Positions 26,579-35,632 are shown, counted from the first letter of the stretch. The stretch: 64,000 bases of DNA from Bacillus carboniphilus (GCF_020524035.2 NZ_CP129013.1:2345822-2409821); one strand, 5' to 3'. Made by a program: numbers and translations. Notes: generated by a model not told the origin, from the sequence alone.

Positions 26579-26624
26579 TTTTAAATCCTCCTTACAAAAA
26601 TTTGTCCATTCGGCGCACACGCCT

Positions 26625-26730
26625 CCGGGATTGAATGAATCAACATTGCCACAGAACGTGTGATGACCTGAACGTGACTAGCGCGGTCGTTGCCACAAGA
26701 CGTGACTGTATTTAGTTGATGTACTTTTTA
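26625..26730. repeat. Copy of the GCCACGTCCTGTGGC hairpin module between mbl and flhO
   Basis: Read on the minus strand, CATCAACTAAATACAGTCAC and then GTCTTGTGGCAACGACCGCG match the modules at 29352 and 39541. It lies in the 396-bp gap between mbl and flhO, which otherwise holds no gene. Confidence 0.5.
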
Positions 26731-26924
26731 TTCGCTTGAGGTCCTTCTTACTTATTGTGGCTTAAAAGGTGTTAACGACTCTCTTCAACAACCAGTTTTA
26801 AACACACAACCTTTCAAAAACACTTTCTACTTTTATCGGTTCATTTTAACCTAATCTTGAGCTAAATATTATGAAAAATGGACCGATAATTAAACTATGT
26901 GAAACGAATACAATTAATTAGTAT

Positions 26925-26969
26925 GAAAAAAGGCAATCTCACATGTGTTAAGACATATGGATCACCCGT
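26925..26969 (-). terminator. Terminator of mbl
   Basis: On the minus strand GGTGATC pairs with GATTGCC through G-U pairs, with an inner TGT/ACA, and is followed by CCTTTTTTC. It is just downstream of the mbl stop codon. Confidence 0.55.
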
Positions 26970-26974
26970 CAGTT

Positions 26975-27976
26975 TTATCCTAATTTACGCTTCGCTAGCT
27001 TGTCAATATTCTCTAGCATGATTCCGGTTCCAATTGCTACGCATTGCATTGGATCATCAGCAACAATTACAGGAATCTTTAATTCGTCAGTTAAGAGTTG
27101 GTCTAATCCATGTAACAAAGCACCGCCACCTGTTAAAATAACGCCCTTATCGATAATATCTGCTGATAATTCTGGTGGAGTTCGTTCTAAAACGCCTTTT
27201 GCTGCTTGTACAATTAAAGCTACTGATTCTCTTAACGCTTTTTCAATTTCTTCAGAATTTACTGATATAGTTCTTGGTAAGCCTGTCACCATATCTCGGC
27301 CGCGAATGTCAATCGATTCATCTCTTCCACCAGGGAAAACAGTGGCTACCTTCACTTTAATATCTTCAGATGTACGTTCACCAATTAAAAGCTTGTACTC
27401 TTTTTTAATGTAATTTAAGATCTCATTATCCAATTTATTTCCAGCCATTTTTATAGAGGTTGAAGTAACAATATCTCCTAAGGACAATACAGCAACATCA
27501 GTAGTACCTCCGCCAATATCAATGACCATATTCCCGCTCGGCTGAATAATATCCAACCCAGCCCCTATAGCTGCTACTTTAGGTTCATCTTCTAAGAAAA
27601 CTTGCTTTCCACCACTTTTTTCCGCCGCCTCTTTTATTGCCTTTTGTTCAACAGATGTAATATTGGTAGGACAGCAAATTAACATCTTCGGTTTTGATAA
27701 AACACCTTTAACATTAAGCTTGTTAATAAAATGCTTTAACATTGCTTCAGTTACTTCAAAATCCGCAATAACTCCATCTTTTAAAGGGCGTATTGCCACA
27801 ATATTACCAGGAGTTCTTCCGACCATACGACGAGCTTCCTCACCAACAGCCTTCACTTTTCCAGTGTTTTTATCAATTGCAACTACAGAAGGTTCGTTTA
27901 AGACAATCCCCTTACCCTTTACATGTATAAGCACATTTGCCGTACCTAAGTCAATGCCAATATCCCTAGCAAACAT
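26975..27976 (-). CDS. mbl: MreB-like cell-shape actin Mbl
   Basis: The protein has 333 residues with a strong RBS (AAGGAGG). It is a bacterial actin that forms membrane-bound filaments guiding cylindrical wall synthesis. Visible motifs: phosphate-1 DIGIDLGTANVLIHVKGKG, LICCPTNITSVEQ, phosphate-2 MVIDIGGGTTDVAVLS, and the adenosine motif VILTGGGALLHGLDQLL. Position next to spoIIID and flhO identifies it as Mbl rather than MreB or MreBH. Confidence 0.96.
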   Translation of the reverse strand: MFARDIGIDLGTANVLIHVKGKGIVLNEPSVVAIDKNTGKVKAVGEEARRMVGRTPGNIVAIRPLKDGVIADFEVTEAMLKHFINKLNVKGVLSKPKMLICCPTNITSVEQKAIKEAAEKSGGKQVFLEDEPKVAAIGAGLDIIQPSGNMVIDIGGGTTDVAVLSLGDIVTSTSIKMAGNKLDNEILNYIKKEYKLLIGERTSEDIKVKVATVFPGGRDESIDIRGRDMVTGLPRTISVNSEEIEKALRESVALIVQAAKGVLERTPPELSADIIDKGVILTGGGALLHGLDQLLTDELKIPVIVADDPMQCVAIGTGIMLENIDKLAKRKLG

Positions 27977-28313
27977 CTTCTTATCCTCCTTAAATAGTTC
28001 GAAAACAAGTTATAGCCAATAAAAAATTATATCATATATTGCTAGACTATGTAAGTTTTTGTCGTTGACTTTCTATATATTTATGGGAGTTAAATTGCAT
28101 ATATTTCTAAAATAGAACTCAACATAAAACAGCGTGAACACAGCAGAACTTTTTACAGACAAGACTTAAACTCGTTTTTGAATTTATTGGGATTTTATTT
28201 TTAGATTTGTGTATTTGTACTATCAATGCATTATAACGACATAAATACTTGGCCTTTCAGAGAAGGTAAACAAGCATTTCACATGACAGTATCTAAATAA
28301 AAATAGGATATAA
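27977..28313. other. Non-coding stretch between mbl and spoIIID
   Basis: It must hold the mbl promoter (minus strand). No clear promoter pair, repeat or ORF was recognised. Confidence 0.4.
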
Positions 28314-28344
28314 AAAGAACCGGTCATTAACCGATTCTTTTTTT
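28314..28344 (-). terminator. Terminator of spoIIID
   Basis: AAGAATCGGTT and GACCGGTTCTT form a stem on the minus strand, followed by TTTTTAT. It directly abuts the spoIIID stop. Confidence 0.8.
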
Positions 28345-28607
28345 TACTTTTTCAAGATTTCTTCTTTTTTGTATTTCATCTTAGTTGCTTCTCCACCTCT
28401 TAGATGACGAATGGACTTATGATAATCCAAAATCTCCTTCACTTCAATGGCTAACTCAGGATTAATTTCAGGCAATCTTTCTGTTAAGTCTTTATGAACG
28501 GTACTCTTGGAAACTCCAAATTCTTTCGCAATTACGCGAACGGTCTTTTTCGTCTCCACGATATATTTCCCTATCTTGATAGTACGCTCTTTGATGTAAT
28601 CGTGCAC
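28344..28607 (-). CDS. spoIIID: Sporulation transcription factor SpoIIID
   Basis: The protein has 87 residues from a GTG start with GGGAGG 8 nt upstream. It is a small mother-cell DNA-binding regulator that adjusts sigma-E gene expression and leads to sigK. The helix-turn-helix lies in VRVIAKEFGVSKSTVHKDLTE, followed by the basic C-terminal region IRHLRGGEATKMKYKKEEI that contacts DNA. It is slightly shorter at the C-terminus than the B. subtilis protein. A SpoIIE-type sigma-E promoter is expected upstream but I could not fix it. Confidence 0.96.
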   Translation of the reverse strand: MHDYIKERTIKIGKYIVETKKTVRVIAKEFGVSKSTVHKDLTERLPEINPELAIEVKEILDYHKSIRHLRGGEATKMKYKKEEILKK

Positions 28608-28923
28608 ACTACTCTACCTCCCTAATATGGATGTGAGAAGTGTGAAATGAGACTCGCATAGAAAGGGTATGTTAATAAATCCATCGAATTATTGGGTGTT
28701 TTACTAATGTAATCATGTTTATGATAGATCTTCACGATCTCTCACCTCATACACTCTCTTTGTTGGTTTGTAACATTTTATTAGCTTGGTTGAAGATATA
28801 TGCTACAAAAGTCAAGAGGGACGAGGCATTATTTATAATTTTATCATATTTAGCTTTTTAAAAAATTAGATAGCGCTTGTCTTACAACGATGAGCATAAT
28901 GAATAACTTGGAATGATTTTATT

Positions 28924-29127
28924 AAGAAAGGCGCAAGCGCCCGTCTAGCGACGCAGGTGCTTATAGACCCCCGCATGAGATAAAGGAAACACGAATAGCC
29001 GCAGGCTTCGATGTTGACTTATCGTAGAGAGGAGGGCGAAGCATCACCAGTCGCTGGGCGCCGGAGCTAGACAACGATGAAAGCACTGTCTTATTAAGGA
29101 CAAAGTTTATACTTTCTGATCTTATAA
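28924..29127 (+). repeat. GCGCAAGCGC-family interspersed repeat, copy 2
   Basis: Nearly identical to the copy at 8039 (GCGCAAGCGCCCGTCTAGCG ... GTCGCTGGGCGCCGGAGCTA), including the TACTTTCT tail. It leads straight into copy 3. Confidence 0.85.
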
Positions 29128-29515
29128 GAAAAGCGCAAGCGCCCGTTTAGCAACGCAGGTGAAAAGGTACCTCAACTGAGTACAGTCACGACGCGCGAAC
29201 TAACGTTGACGCTAGCACTTCCTGTGCATCGCCGTATGAGATAAAGGAAACACGAAAAGCCCGAAAGCGGAGGATCTACTAAGTTCAGCCACGTCCTGTG
29301 GCGACGTAGATCCACCTCCCTCCTGGAGGCGTCTCCGTTGAATTATTGTAGAGAAATGGAACATCATCTAAAGGCGCCGCCCACGTCCTGTGGGCAACGA
29401 TGATGCTAGCACCTCCTGTGCGTCGAAAGCGCTACCAGTCGCTGGGCGCTGGATCTAGACAAAAATAAAAGCACCATCCGAATAAGGACAGCTTTTTATG
29501 CTTTCTTACTCTATA
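29128..29515 (+). repeat. GCGCAAGCGC-family repeat, copy 3, expanded by nested hairpin modules
   Basis: It has the same ends as copy 1, but the middle carries extra modules: near 29182 (CAACTGAGTACAGTCACG), near 29270 (CAGCCACGTCCTGTGGC bounded by GGATCTAC/GTAGATCC) and near 29352 (GCCCACGTCCTGTGGGC bounded by CATCATC/GATGATG). The rest of the gap 28608-29836 shows no gene. Confidence 0.8.
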
Positions 29516-29807
29516 AAAAAATTACATGCGCATCTGGAGTTCATTACAAGTTATAAATTAAACTTATTCATGTCCAGAAAAATCTAGTTTGAGATCCCAC
29601 TTTTTAGGTCAGCTTGGACTTAATTGTCACAAAAGTAATGGAAATTGTATAAACAAATATTAAAACAACGACAAATTTCCCGAGAAATAAATCAATTAAA
29701 GTCGAAATACAGTTAATACTTTTTATTTCACAAATGATTCACCTACTTGTTAACAGTCGCTATTCATAAGTAAGATGAGATATTATCATTTCATCAACAA
29801 CAAAAAA

Positions 29808-29835
29808 AAGCCACCTTATCAGGTAGGCTTCATCA
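29808..29835 (-). terminator. Terminator of spoIIQ
   Basis: AAGCCTACCT and AGGTGGCTT pair on the minus strand with one bulge and are followed by seven T residues, directly after the spoIIQ stop codon. Confidence 0.8.
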
Positions 29836-29836
29836 T

Positions 29837-30649
29837 TTAAGAATCAATGGAGTCGTCAGAAGTTTCAGGTTCATTTGAAGACTCTTCATTATCATCTTCT
29901 GATGAACCATCCTCTGTCTGTTCTTCTTCACTTTCCTCTGTGTCAGCTTCAGATTCCTGTGCATCAACAAAGGATGAGAGAGATTTTTCTATCCATTTTT
30001 CTGGGTTGTATGCCATATCATCTTTGCGAACTTCAAAATGAACATGGATCCCATCTTCTGTATTAAATTGGTTTTCGCCAGCTTTACCTAGGACTTGTCC
30101 TTGCTTCACTTCATCGCCTTTTTCTACTTCGACAGACTGCAGTGATAAATAGCGTGTGACCACACCTTTTTCATGCTCAAGTTCAATTACATAGCCGAAA
30201 AGGGGATCTTCCTTAGCTTCTAACACAGTTCCACTAAGAGAAGCTACGACGTCAAAGTCCTTTCCATCTTCACTTGCAATGTCGATACCTTGGTTTGGCT
30301 GATAAGTGTTATTATAAAAAACAAGGGCTGCTTCTTGCTCTTCTGGTGTTCCATCATCTTCATAGAACTTCTTCACAATCTTAGTTGAAGCGACATCATT
30401 TATTGGCATTTTAAAGTTTTCTAAAGCTGCATTTACTTCTACTGCCGGCTCATCTCTGAATGAAATATCTGTACTTTTCTCTTCTTCATTTGATAAAGAT
30501 TCGTCATTGCTTGCACTTTGATACCATAAAACTCCTGACAGAATAGCGGCAGCACTAAGTAGATAAATTGCGGGTAATACCCACTTCTTTCTCAAAATCT
30601 TTCGAAAATCAAATTTTTGAGAAGAACGATTTTTTTCTTCCTCTCTCAT
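29837..30649 (-). CDS. spoIIQ: Forespore membrane protein SpoIIQ (degenerate M23 peptidase)
   Basis: The protein has 270 residues. A cytoplasmic N-terminus (1-23), one membrane helix (about 24-43), a linker and a LytM/M23 domain (about 100-225) are visible. SpoIIQ in the forespore membrane pairs with SpoIIIAH of the mother cell during engulfment. The first zinc ligand of M23 enzymes is replaced by N119 (PNQGIDIA), while D123 and the HVH pair (H202, H204) remain. Loss of the first His is also known for B. subtilis SpoIIQ, which is not an active peptidase. The last 40 residues are very acidic (Glu, Ser, Asp). Confidence 0.93.
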   Translation of the reverse strand: MREEEKNRSSQKFDFRKILRKKWVLPAIYLLSAAAILSGVLWYQSASNDESLSNEEEKSTDISFRDEPAVEVNAALENFKMPINDVASTKIVKKFYEDDGTPEEQEAALVFYNNTYQPNQGIDIASEDGKDFDVVASLSGTVLEAKEDPLFGYVIELEHEKGVVTRYLSLQSVEVEKGDEVKQGQVLGKAGENQFNTEDGIHVHFEVRKDDMAYNPEKWIEKSLSSFVDAQESEADTEESEEEQTEDGSSEDDNEESSNEPETSDDSIDS

Positions 30650-30982
30650 TTCATCATCACCTCAACAACCATTCTGAACCAGAATCAAACAATCTATACA
30701 TAAAAAAATGAATTTTTTGCATTTAGTATCTTCAAACCCTTTCGATTTTATGTATTGAAAAATAAAAACAGTTAGACTGAACAATGAAATTCTTAACGAG
30801 GAGACATTACTGTAAGAGAGGTGGGAAATCCCTTATCATTTATTCTCATTAATTTCAAAAAAGTTCAAGTTGTTGAATGGTCATCCTTAGGATCAGAATA
30901 AAATAACCCTATTTGTTAACTACACTAGTAGTGTAAAATCACTTCTCTCATAACCTTTCAAAGTAACTAGATAGATTCCCTT
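30650..30982. other. Non-coding stretch upstream of spoIIQ
   Basis: It should contain the sigma-F promoter of spoIIQ (minus strand), which I could not assign with confidence. No other feature was seen. Confidence 0.35.
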
Positions 30983-31152
30983 CTATTCCAGACTGATTTT
31001 ATCTATATTCATATCATTCGCACTATCAGAATCAGATTCCAATACCGGTTTACCATCACATTTTCACTAAGGCTAATTCCACTACTAGAATGACTTGTGG
31101 CTGAAAAAACAACGGCAACATTGATTAACACAGTAAAAAACTTTGAAAACAT
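30983..31152 (-). CDS. Possible short secreted peptide, perhaps frameshifted
   Basis: From an ATG at 31152 (AGGG about 9 nt upstream) the frame codes for MFSKFFTVLINVAVVFSATS, a plausible signal peptide, and stops at 31009 after 47 residues. A one-base shift near 31050 would instead give the hydrophilic end GKPVLESDSDSANDMN up to a stop at 30983, about 56 residues in all. That layout resembles small exported Phr-like pro-peptides, but no partner Rap gene is present. Weak call. Confidence 0.25.
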
Positions 31153-31249
31153 ATAAAATTCCCTATTTTTCTCAAAGGAAGCTAGTTCTTGATGTTTAAT
31201 ATAAATTATTATCTATAGATTATAGAAAAGAAAGGGGATTATTAAAAAA

Positions 31250-31624
31250 GTGTATCTTTTGTCATTCACTATCATTTATTGTGTAGTAACACAGGTTTTG
31301 AGTATAGGCTATCTACCTGCTATGGGAGTTTATTTAATAAGTTTAGGCATGATCAAAGGATTTTCTAGCGAAGAATTAAAAGATGTCTTTAACTTCAGAA
31401 AGACTAAATATTTGTACGAAAAAAACGGATTTAAAGCCTCGATAATAGAGTTATTGTCTTTAATGCTCATTTTTATCCATTCATATATAATTGATTATGA
31501 GCCCTTATCATTTTTTGAAATTATATATTTGTTCTTTCTGATTTCATTTGTATACCGCTTTCTATTTTGGGGGACAGCACAGACAATTGAGGAAGAATTC
31601 AACTCTAAGAGGTCGTTAAGATAA
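31250..31624 (+). CDS. Hypothetical membrane protein
   Basis: The protein has 124 residues from a GTG at 31250 with GGGG about 12 nt upstream. Hydrophobic segments lie at about 1-35 and 60-110 around a polar region (KGFSSEELKDVFNFRKTKYLYEKNG), with a charged C-terminus (EEEFNSKRSLR). Family not recognised. It precedes a DJ-1/PfpI gene by 25 bp and may be co-transcribed. Confidence 0.55.
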   Translation: MYLLSFTIIYCVVTQVLSIGYLPAMGVYLISLGMIKGFSSEELKDVFNFRKTKYLYEKNGFKASIIELLSLMLIFIHSYIIDYEPLSFFEIIYLFFLISFVYRFLFWGTAQTIEEEFNSKRSLR

Positions 31625-31649
31625 GATCTAGCATTAAGGAGGAATGACT

Positions 31650-32249
31650 ATGAATAACAAACAATGGAGTGTCGGTATTCTTTTATTTGATGAGGTAGAA
31701 GTGTTAGATTTTGCAGGACCATTTGAAGTTTTTTCTGTTACTTCAATTGATGATAACGAATATCCATTTGATGTTAAAACAGGATCTCAACAAGGAGAAC
31801 TAATACGCGCCCGAAATGGGTTGAAGGTACATCCTGATTATCGTTTTGAAACAATGCCATCGTTTGACATCTTAATCATCCCAGGAGGACCAGGTGCTAG
31901 GAAAAACGAGTTTTACAATGAAGATGTAATTGAGTGGATTTTTAATCAAATGAAAAATGTTCAATTGATGACTTCTGTATGCACAGAGGCTTATTTATTA
32001 GCAAAAGCAGGATTATTGACAGGACGACAATGCACCACTCATTGGAGAAGCATTGAAAAATTACAAATAGAATTTCCAGAAGTCGATGTAAAACAAGAGG
32101 TTAAATTTGTAGATGAAGGAAAAATCATTACATCTGGAGGTATTTCAGCTGGAATAAATATAACCTTTTATATTATTAACCGCTTATTGGGAGCTGAAAC
32201 TGCTCAAAAAACCGCCAAAAGAATAGAATATGATATTATAATTAAGTAA
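31650..32249 (+). CDS. DJ-1/PfpI family protein (GATase1-like)
   Basis: The protein has 199 residues. I chose the ATG at 31650, 8 nt after AAGGAGG, over the ATG at 31644, which is too close. The DJ-1/PfpI fold shows VGILLFDEVEVLDFAGPFEVF, FDILIIPGGPGARK and the nucleophile elbow TSVCTEAYLLAKAG with C111, plus CTTHWRSIEKL and TSGGISAGIN. This resembles the amidase-like domain of AraC-type regulators and isonitrile hydratases, but there is no DNA-binding domain. The substrate is unknown. Confidence 0.85.
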   Translation: MNNKQWSVGILLFDEVEVLDFAGPFEVFSVTSIDDNEYPFDVKTGSQQGELIRARNGLKVHPDYRFETMPSFDILIIPGGPGARKNEFYNEDVIEWIFNQMKNVQLMTSVCTEAYLLAKAGLLTGRQCTTHWRSIEKLQIEFPEVDVKQEVKFVDEGKIITSGGISAGINITFYIINRLLGAETAQKTAKRIEYDIIIK

Positions 32250-32272
32250 TCATAATCTTTAGGAGAAGATCA

Positions 32273-32650
32273 ATGTTATACCTTCGAAAAATAGTCATAA
32301 CTACACTACCTTTTATCTATATGCTTTTAATATGGTATCTATCTAGTCATCCTAGTGATGCGATTGTTCAAACTCCTTTTTCATTTGATTCTTTCTTTAA
32401 GGAGTCACTACATTTAATAGAGTTTGCCATTCTTTATTTTTTATTTATTTGGGCTTATTCCTATTACCGGCCGATTACTAATAAAGTACAACTCTTATTT
32501 GCTTCTTTGGCTATTATTTATGGGTTGATAGATGAAATTCACCAATCTTTTGTTCCATCAAGGTCAGCTACTCTCATAGATTTCGTGAAGGATACAATCG
32601 GAGTAGTCGTTTGTTGGTGGATATTAAGAAAGTCGAAACTTTTTAAATAA
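32273..32650 (+). CDS. VanZ-like family membrane protein
   Basis: The protein has 125 residues, 24 bp after the DJ-1 gene. Four membrane segments surround the VanZ-family signature DEIHQSFVPSRSATLIDFVKD and the early WYLSSHPS. VanZ-like proteins (PF04892) are linked to teicoplanin resistance in enterococci, but most Bacillus members have no proven role. There is no glycopeptide resistance cluster here. Confidence 0.88.
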   Translation: MLYLRKIVITTLPFIYMLLIWYLSSHPSDAIVQTPFSFDSFFKESLHLIEFAILYFLFIWAYSYYRPITNKVQLLFASLAIIYGLIDEIHQSFVPSRSATLIDFVKDTIGVVVCWWILRKSKLFK

Positions 32651-32805
32651 ACGCCTCCTCACTAAAGTACAGAGGCAGACTAAATCCCCAACGAGTTTTG
32701 TGGGCTAAAGCCGACTATAAAAAAACGACTTTATACCCCCCTGCTGTTACACAGGTTTTCCGCAATTTAATTTTGGTATAGAAAATAAAGAAACTAAGAA
32801 AAACC

Positions 32806-32841
32806 AGGTGTGATTAAAAATCACACCTGGTCCTTTTTGGT
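32806..32841 (-). terminator. Strong hairpin at the 3' end of the IS91-like element
   Basis: ACCAGGTGTGATT and AATCACACCTGGT form a perfect 13-bp stem with a 3-nt loop. It overlaps the stop codon of the passenger ORF and may act as terminator or as the terminal structure of the element. Confidence 0.65.
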
Positions 32842-33057
32842 GCTCAGAATATCCTCAATCCTGTATTCCTTCCCATGAATACCTTTATAGTATTCAGGAT
32901 ACATGTCTTCTCCACATTTTTCACAGGAGAACATAGGGGGGACGGCTGGATCACCTCCATCCATTAAATCAAAATCTCTTACCACTTGTTGTGGAATCTC
33001 TTCTTTTTCATGACACACTAAACAAACAAAGTTGATGCTCTGTTTTGATTGGGCCAT
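32821..33057 (-). CDS. Zinc-ribbon passenger protein of the IS91-like element
   Basis: The protein has 78 residues from the ATG at 33057, which follows directly on a 15-nt poly-A run. Two CxxC pairs (CLVCHE near residue 15 and CEKCGEDM near 53) suggest one zinc ribbon. Other features are IPQQVVRDFDLMDGGDPAVPPMF and YPEYYKGIHGKEYRIEDI. It overlaps the end of the transposase in another frame. The function is not known; a role in transposition is inferred from position. A read-through from upstream frames through the poly-A run is possible. Confidence 0.6.
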   Translation of the reverse strand: MAQSKQSINFVCLVCHEKEEIPQQVVRDFDLMDGGDPAVPPMFSCEKCGEDMYPEYYKGIHGKEYRIEDILSTKKDQV

Positions 33058-34302
33058 TTTTTTTTTTTTTTCTTGCCTTTTTTCGGTGTTTCGATACTGG
33101 TGAAATGATGAATCACCCTTTCTAAATAGGCTCTTGTCGTGGTACACAAGGCCACCTTGATTTCTAGTCTACCATTTTCAAGACAGACTTCTCCCTTGTA
33201 TTCATAGTAACACTGGCATTTTTCACAAATAAGAGGGTCTCTCTTACCACTTGATACGATTCGTTCCCTCCATGTCTGACGGCGCATTGTTTTCTTTGCT
33301 TTCACTATCCAGCGTTTCGCTTTCTGTTGCCATTGACATAAGACTTTTTTACTCAAGCCCTTGCATCTCCTTGAATACATCCCATAATGACGAATCGTCT
33401 TAAACTGTTCATCTGGGATATGACGAATAAGCCTAGAGATAAATTCCTCTACACTGATCGTTTCTCTCTTTTCTTTTCCGCCTGTCTTATCATGATACGT
33501 AAAGGTTACCTTTTGTCCGTCATATGCCTCGATCCGATTCAGTCCTATCGCAGGTCGACGAATATAACGGCCAATATAGCGAAGTTGTTCTTTTACATTC
33601 CCTTCCTGTTTTGGCGCATGCACATAGAAGCCCTTCCCATTATTGTGAAACGCCTGTTGTAATCGAGGTTGTATTCTCTTCTTTTCTTTTTCTGACACAC
33701 CTCTGCGTATGAACTTTAACACCACGGTCTGCCACTGCTTTCTTAACATTTCAAATGGCAGATAATCGTACTGTTTCCATTCCCCCTTTTTCGTAAGACC
33801 TCCCATCGTCACTAGCATATGTACATGGGGATTGAAATTCACTCTGGATCCGAAAGTATGTAAGCCTGATATGATTCCAGGGGTCACTTTCGCTTTCTTT
33901 TTGAAAAATCCATGATTAATCGCACGCCTCGTCCATCAAATCTTTTAACAGATGGCGATGAAGCAAAAACACATCACGCAGTCCTTCATCAATTGTAAAG
34001 ATGACATGACGATGATTCACCACCTGTAAGACCTCTTCTGTTAGTAGTCGACTCCATTCTTCGCTTTCTCCTACTGAACAAGTGGTACAAAATCGCCCCT
34101 TACAACGATACGGAACCTTCCTGACATCATGGCAACCTTCACAAACAAATAGCTTAAATCCATTTTTGGGATTCCCACACCCTCTGAATTTCTCTATTTC
34201 CTTTCTTACTATTGGACGGATTTTAGCTCCATGTTTCTTTTGAAAGTGATCCCAATGGTTATGTTTATCAAAGAAAATTTGTTTTAATATATTATTCTCC
34301 AT
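33018..34302 (-). pseudogene. IS91-family transposase, frameshifted
   Basis: Two frames (33916-34302 and 33018-33887) join into about 428 residues. The N-terminal zinc-binding region is CEGCHDVRKVPYRCKG then RFCTTCS. The nuclease part has the HUH motif NPHVHMLVTMGG and tyrosine motif YIGRYIRRPAIGLNRI. A C-terminal CEKCQCYYEYKG ribbon and a Lys-rich tail encoded by the A15 run follow. The frame breaks near 33924, between LLKDLMDEA and AINHGFFKKKAKVTPG, by one base. The element is either dead or affected by a read error. Confidence 0.88.
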
Positions 34303-34312
34303 GACATCAAAA

Positions 34313-34335
34313 TACCACAGTTTCTAAGACTGTGG
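34313..34335. repeat. Hairpin just upstream of the IS91-like transposase
   Basis: CCACAGT and ACTGTGG pair around a short loop (stem extended by A-T pairs), 11 nt before the transposase start. This fits the end hairpin of a rolling-circle IS. Confidence 0.5.
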
Positions 34336-34349
34336 TAGACCCGAAATTA

Positions 34350-34553
34350 TATACTTTCTTATCTTTTAAGAAAAGCGCAAGCGCCCGTTTAGCAACGAAT
34401 GATGAGGAACGTCAACTAAGTACAGTCACTTCCTATGACTAACGCCTGTGCTAGCACATCGTGTGCGTTGGAGTTGCTGGGCAATGGAGTAGACAAAAAT
34501 AAAAGCACCATCCGAATAAGGACAGATTTTTATACTTTCTTACTCTGTAAGAA
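34350..34553 (+). repeat. GCGCAAGCGC-family interspersed repeat, copy 4, with hairpin module
   Basis: The start AAGAAAAGCGCAAGCGCCCG and the tail AAAAGCACCATCCGAATAAG match copy 1. The middle is replaced by a module (CAACTAAGTACAGTCACTTC ... GCTAGCACATCGTGTGCG). Confidence 0.8.
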
Positions 34554-34587
34554 AAGCTGTTTGATCGCTAGGATCAAACAGCTCTTT
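34553..34587 (-). terminator. Terminator of spoIID
   Basis: GAGCTGTTTGATC and GATCAAACAGCT form a perfect stem on the minus strand, followed by TTTTC, about 20 nt after the spoIID stop. Confidence 0.85.
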
Positions 34588-34606
34588 CACCCGAACATGA
34601 ACTCAT

Positions 34607-35632
34607 TCACTTTTTAGCCGTTTCTATGTAGGCCGTTAATAGTGGGTCTGCATTATTAATTGCTACCCCTTTATAGTAATGATTAATGATTTCATTATAC
34701 GTCTTTCCTTCTTGAGCCATGAAATGTGCTCCGTACTGACTCATTCCAACTCCGTGACCGTACCCTTTTGTCTCGACTACCACTTCATCTCCATTGACTA
34801 CCCACGAGAAGTCAGAAGACTTTAAGCCAAGCTGTTCTCTTATTTTTCTACCTGTCAGTTTCTTACCATTTATATTGACTGCTTCTACATAGCCGCCTTC
34901 CGTTTTTCCTACAATTTCACCTGCCGAATCCGCCGTTATTTCTACACCTAGCAATTGTTCAAATTGGTCAATGGAAAAAACCTTCCGATCTAAAAATTGA
35001 GGGGATTGCGAATCCCAAGAACTATCCACACTCTTTAAATAAGGTAACTCATTCTCCCAATAAGATTCAGAGTTTTGTGTCTTTCCGTTAGATGTAGAAA
35101 AAAATGCAGCATAAATAGGTTGATCATTAAAAGTTAAAATTTGACCTTGTGTCGCCGCTACTGCCTCAGTAATTTTTTGAATATTTTCTTGATACTGTTT
35201 TCCCCATTTGGTTTTGAGCTCTTCTTGACTACTATATACTTGGTGGTTTTGCGTATCGGTCACATCCGCCCCTTCAGGTACACTGTCTCTTTGATTAGAC
35301 AATAGTTGTTTAACAATGAAGGTTCTTGCTGCTAGGGCTTGAGCTTTCAGTGCTTCTAATTCAAAATTCACAGGCATTTCAGATGCAACGACACCAACAA
35401 TATATTCCTCTAAAGGAACGGTTTCTATTTCCTTTTGATTTGATCGATACACTTTAATAGCAACGGTTGACTCTTCTAAATTTAACGTTTTGACCTCCCC
35501 CTCTTGCTGGGTTCCTTCTGAAAGTACAAGTTCTTTTGGTTCATTGACAAAGAGCACTAATATAGCAGGTATTAAGAGAATAATTAAAAATGTTAGGGAA
35601 AAAACAAGTGCAATGATTTTCATCCTGTTCAT
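34607..35632 (-). CDS. spoIID: Stage II sporulation protein SpoIID
   Basis: The protein has 341 residues. An N-terminal membrane helix (about 6-28) anchors it in the mother-cell membrane. It cuts glycan strands of septal peptidoglycan (lytic transglycosylase) with SpoIIP and SpoIIM during engulfment. The SpoIID domain shows VPLEEYIVGVVASEMPVNFELEALKAQALAARTF with the catalytic Glu in ASEMP, then VYSSQEE, AAFFSTSNGKTQNSESYW, and the C-terminal GYGHGVGMSQYGAHFMA. The neighbours murA and ywmB are conserved, but a pseudogene separates them here. Confidence 0.95.
   Translation of the reverse strand: MNRMKIIALVFSLTFLIILLIPAILVLFVNEPKELVLSEGTQQEGEVKTLNLEESTVAIKVYRSNQKEIETVPLEEYIVGVVASEMPVNFELEALKAQALAARTFIVKQLLSNQRDSVPEGADVTDTQNHQVYSSQEELKTKWGKQYQENIQKITEAVAATQGQILTFNDQPIYAAFFSTSNGKTQNSESYWENELPYLKSVDSSWDSQSPQFLDRKVFSIDQFEQLLGVEITADSAGEIVGKTEGGYVEAVNINGKKLTGRKIREQLGLKSSDFSWVVNGDEVVVETKGYGHGVGMSQYGAHFMAQEGKTYNEIINHYYKGVAINNADPLLTAYIETAKK

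Larger units (their letters stand above)
32790..34345 (-). mobile_element. IS91-like (HUH transposase) element
   Basis: The element comprises a minus-strand HUH transposase (34302 to 33018) and a zinc-binding passenger ORF (33057 to 32821). It is bounded by hairpins at 32808-32833 and 34313-34335. IS91 elements move by rolling circle and have no inverted repeats or target duplications, so the exact ends cannot be fixed from this sequence alone. Confidence 0.6.

Noticed and set aside
26579..26974. Possible sigma-D promoter before flhO (GCCGAATG)
   Set aside because: It matches only part of the GCCGATAA consensus and has no TAAA box at the right distance.
28608..28780. Possible sigma-E promoter before spoIIID (CATACCCTT)
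   Set aside because: The -10-like element has no convincing -35 element at 13-16 nt; the match is too weak to annotate.
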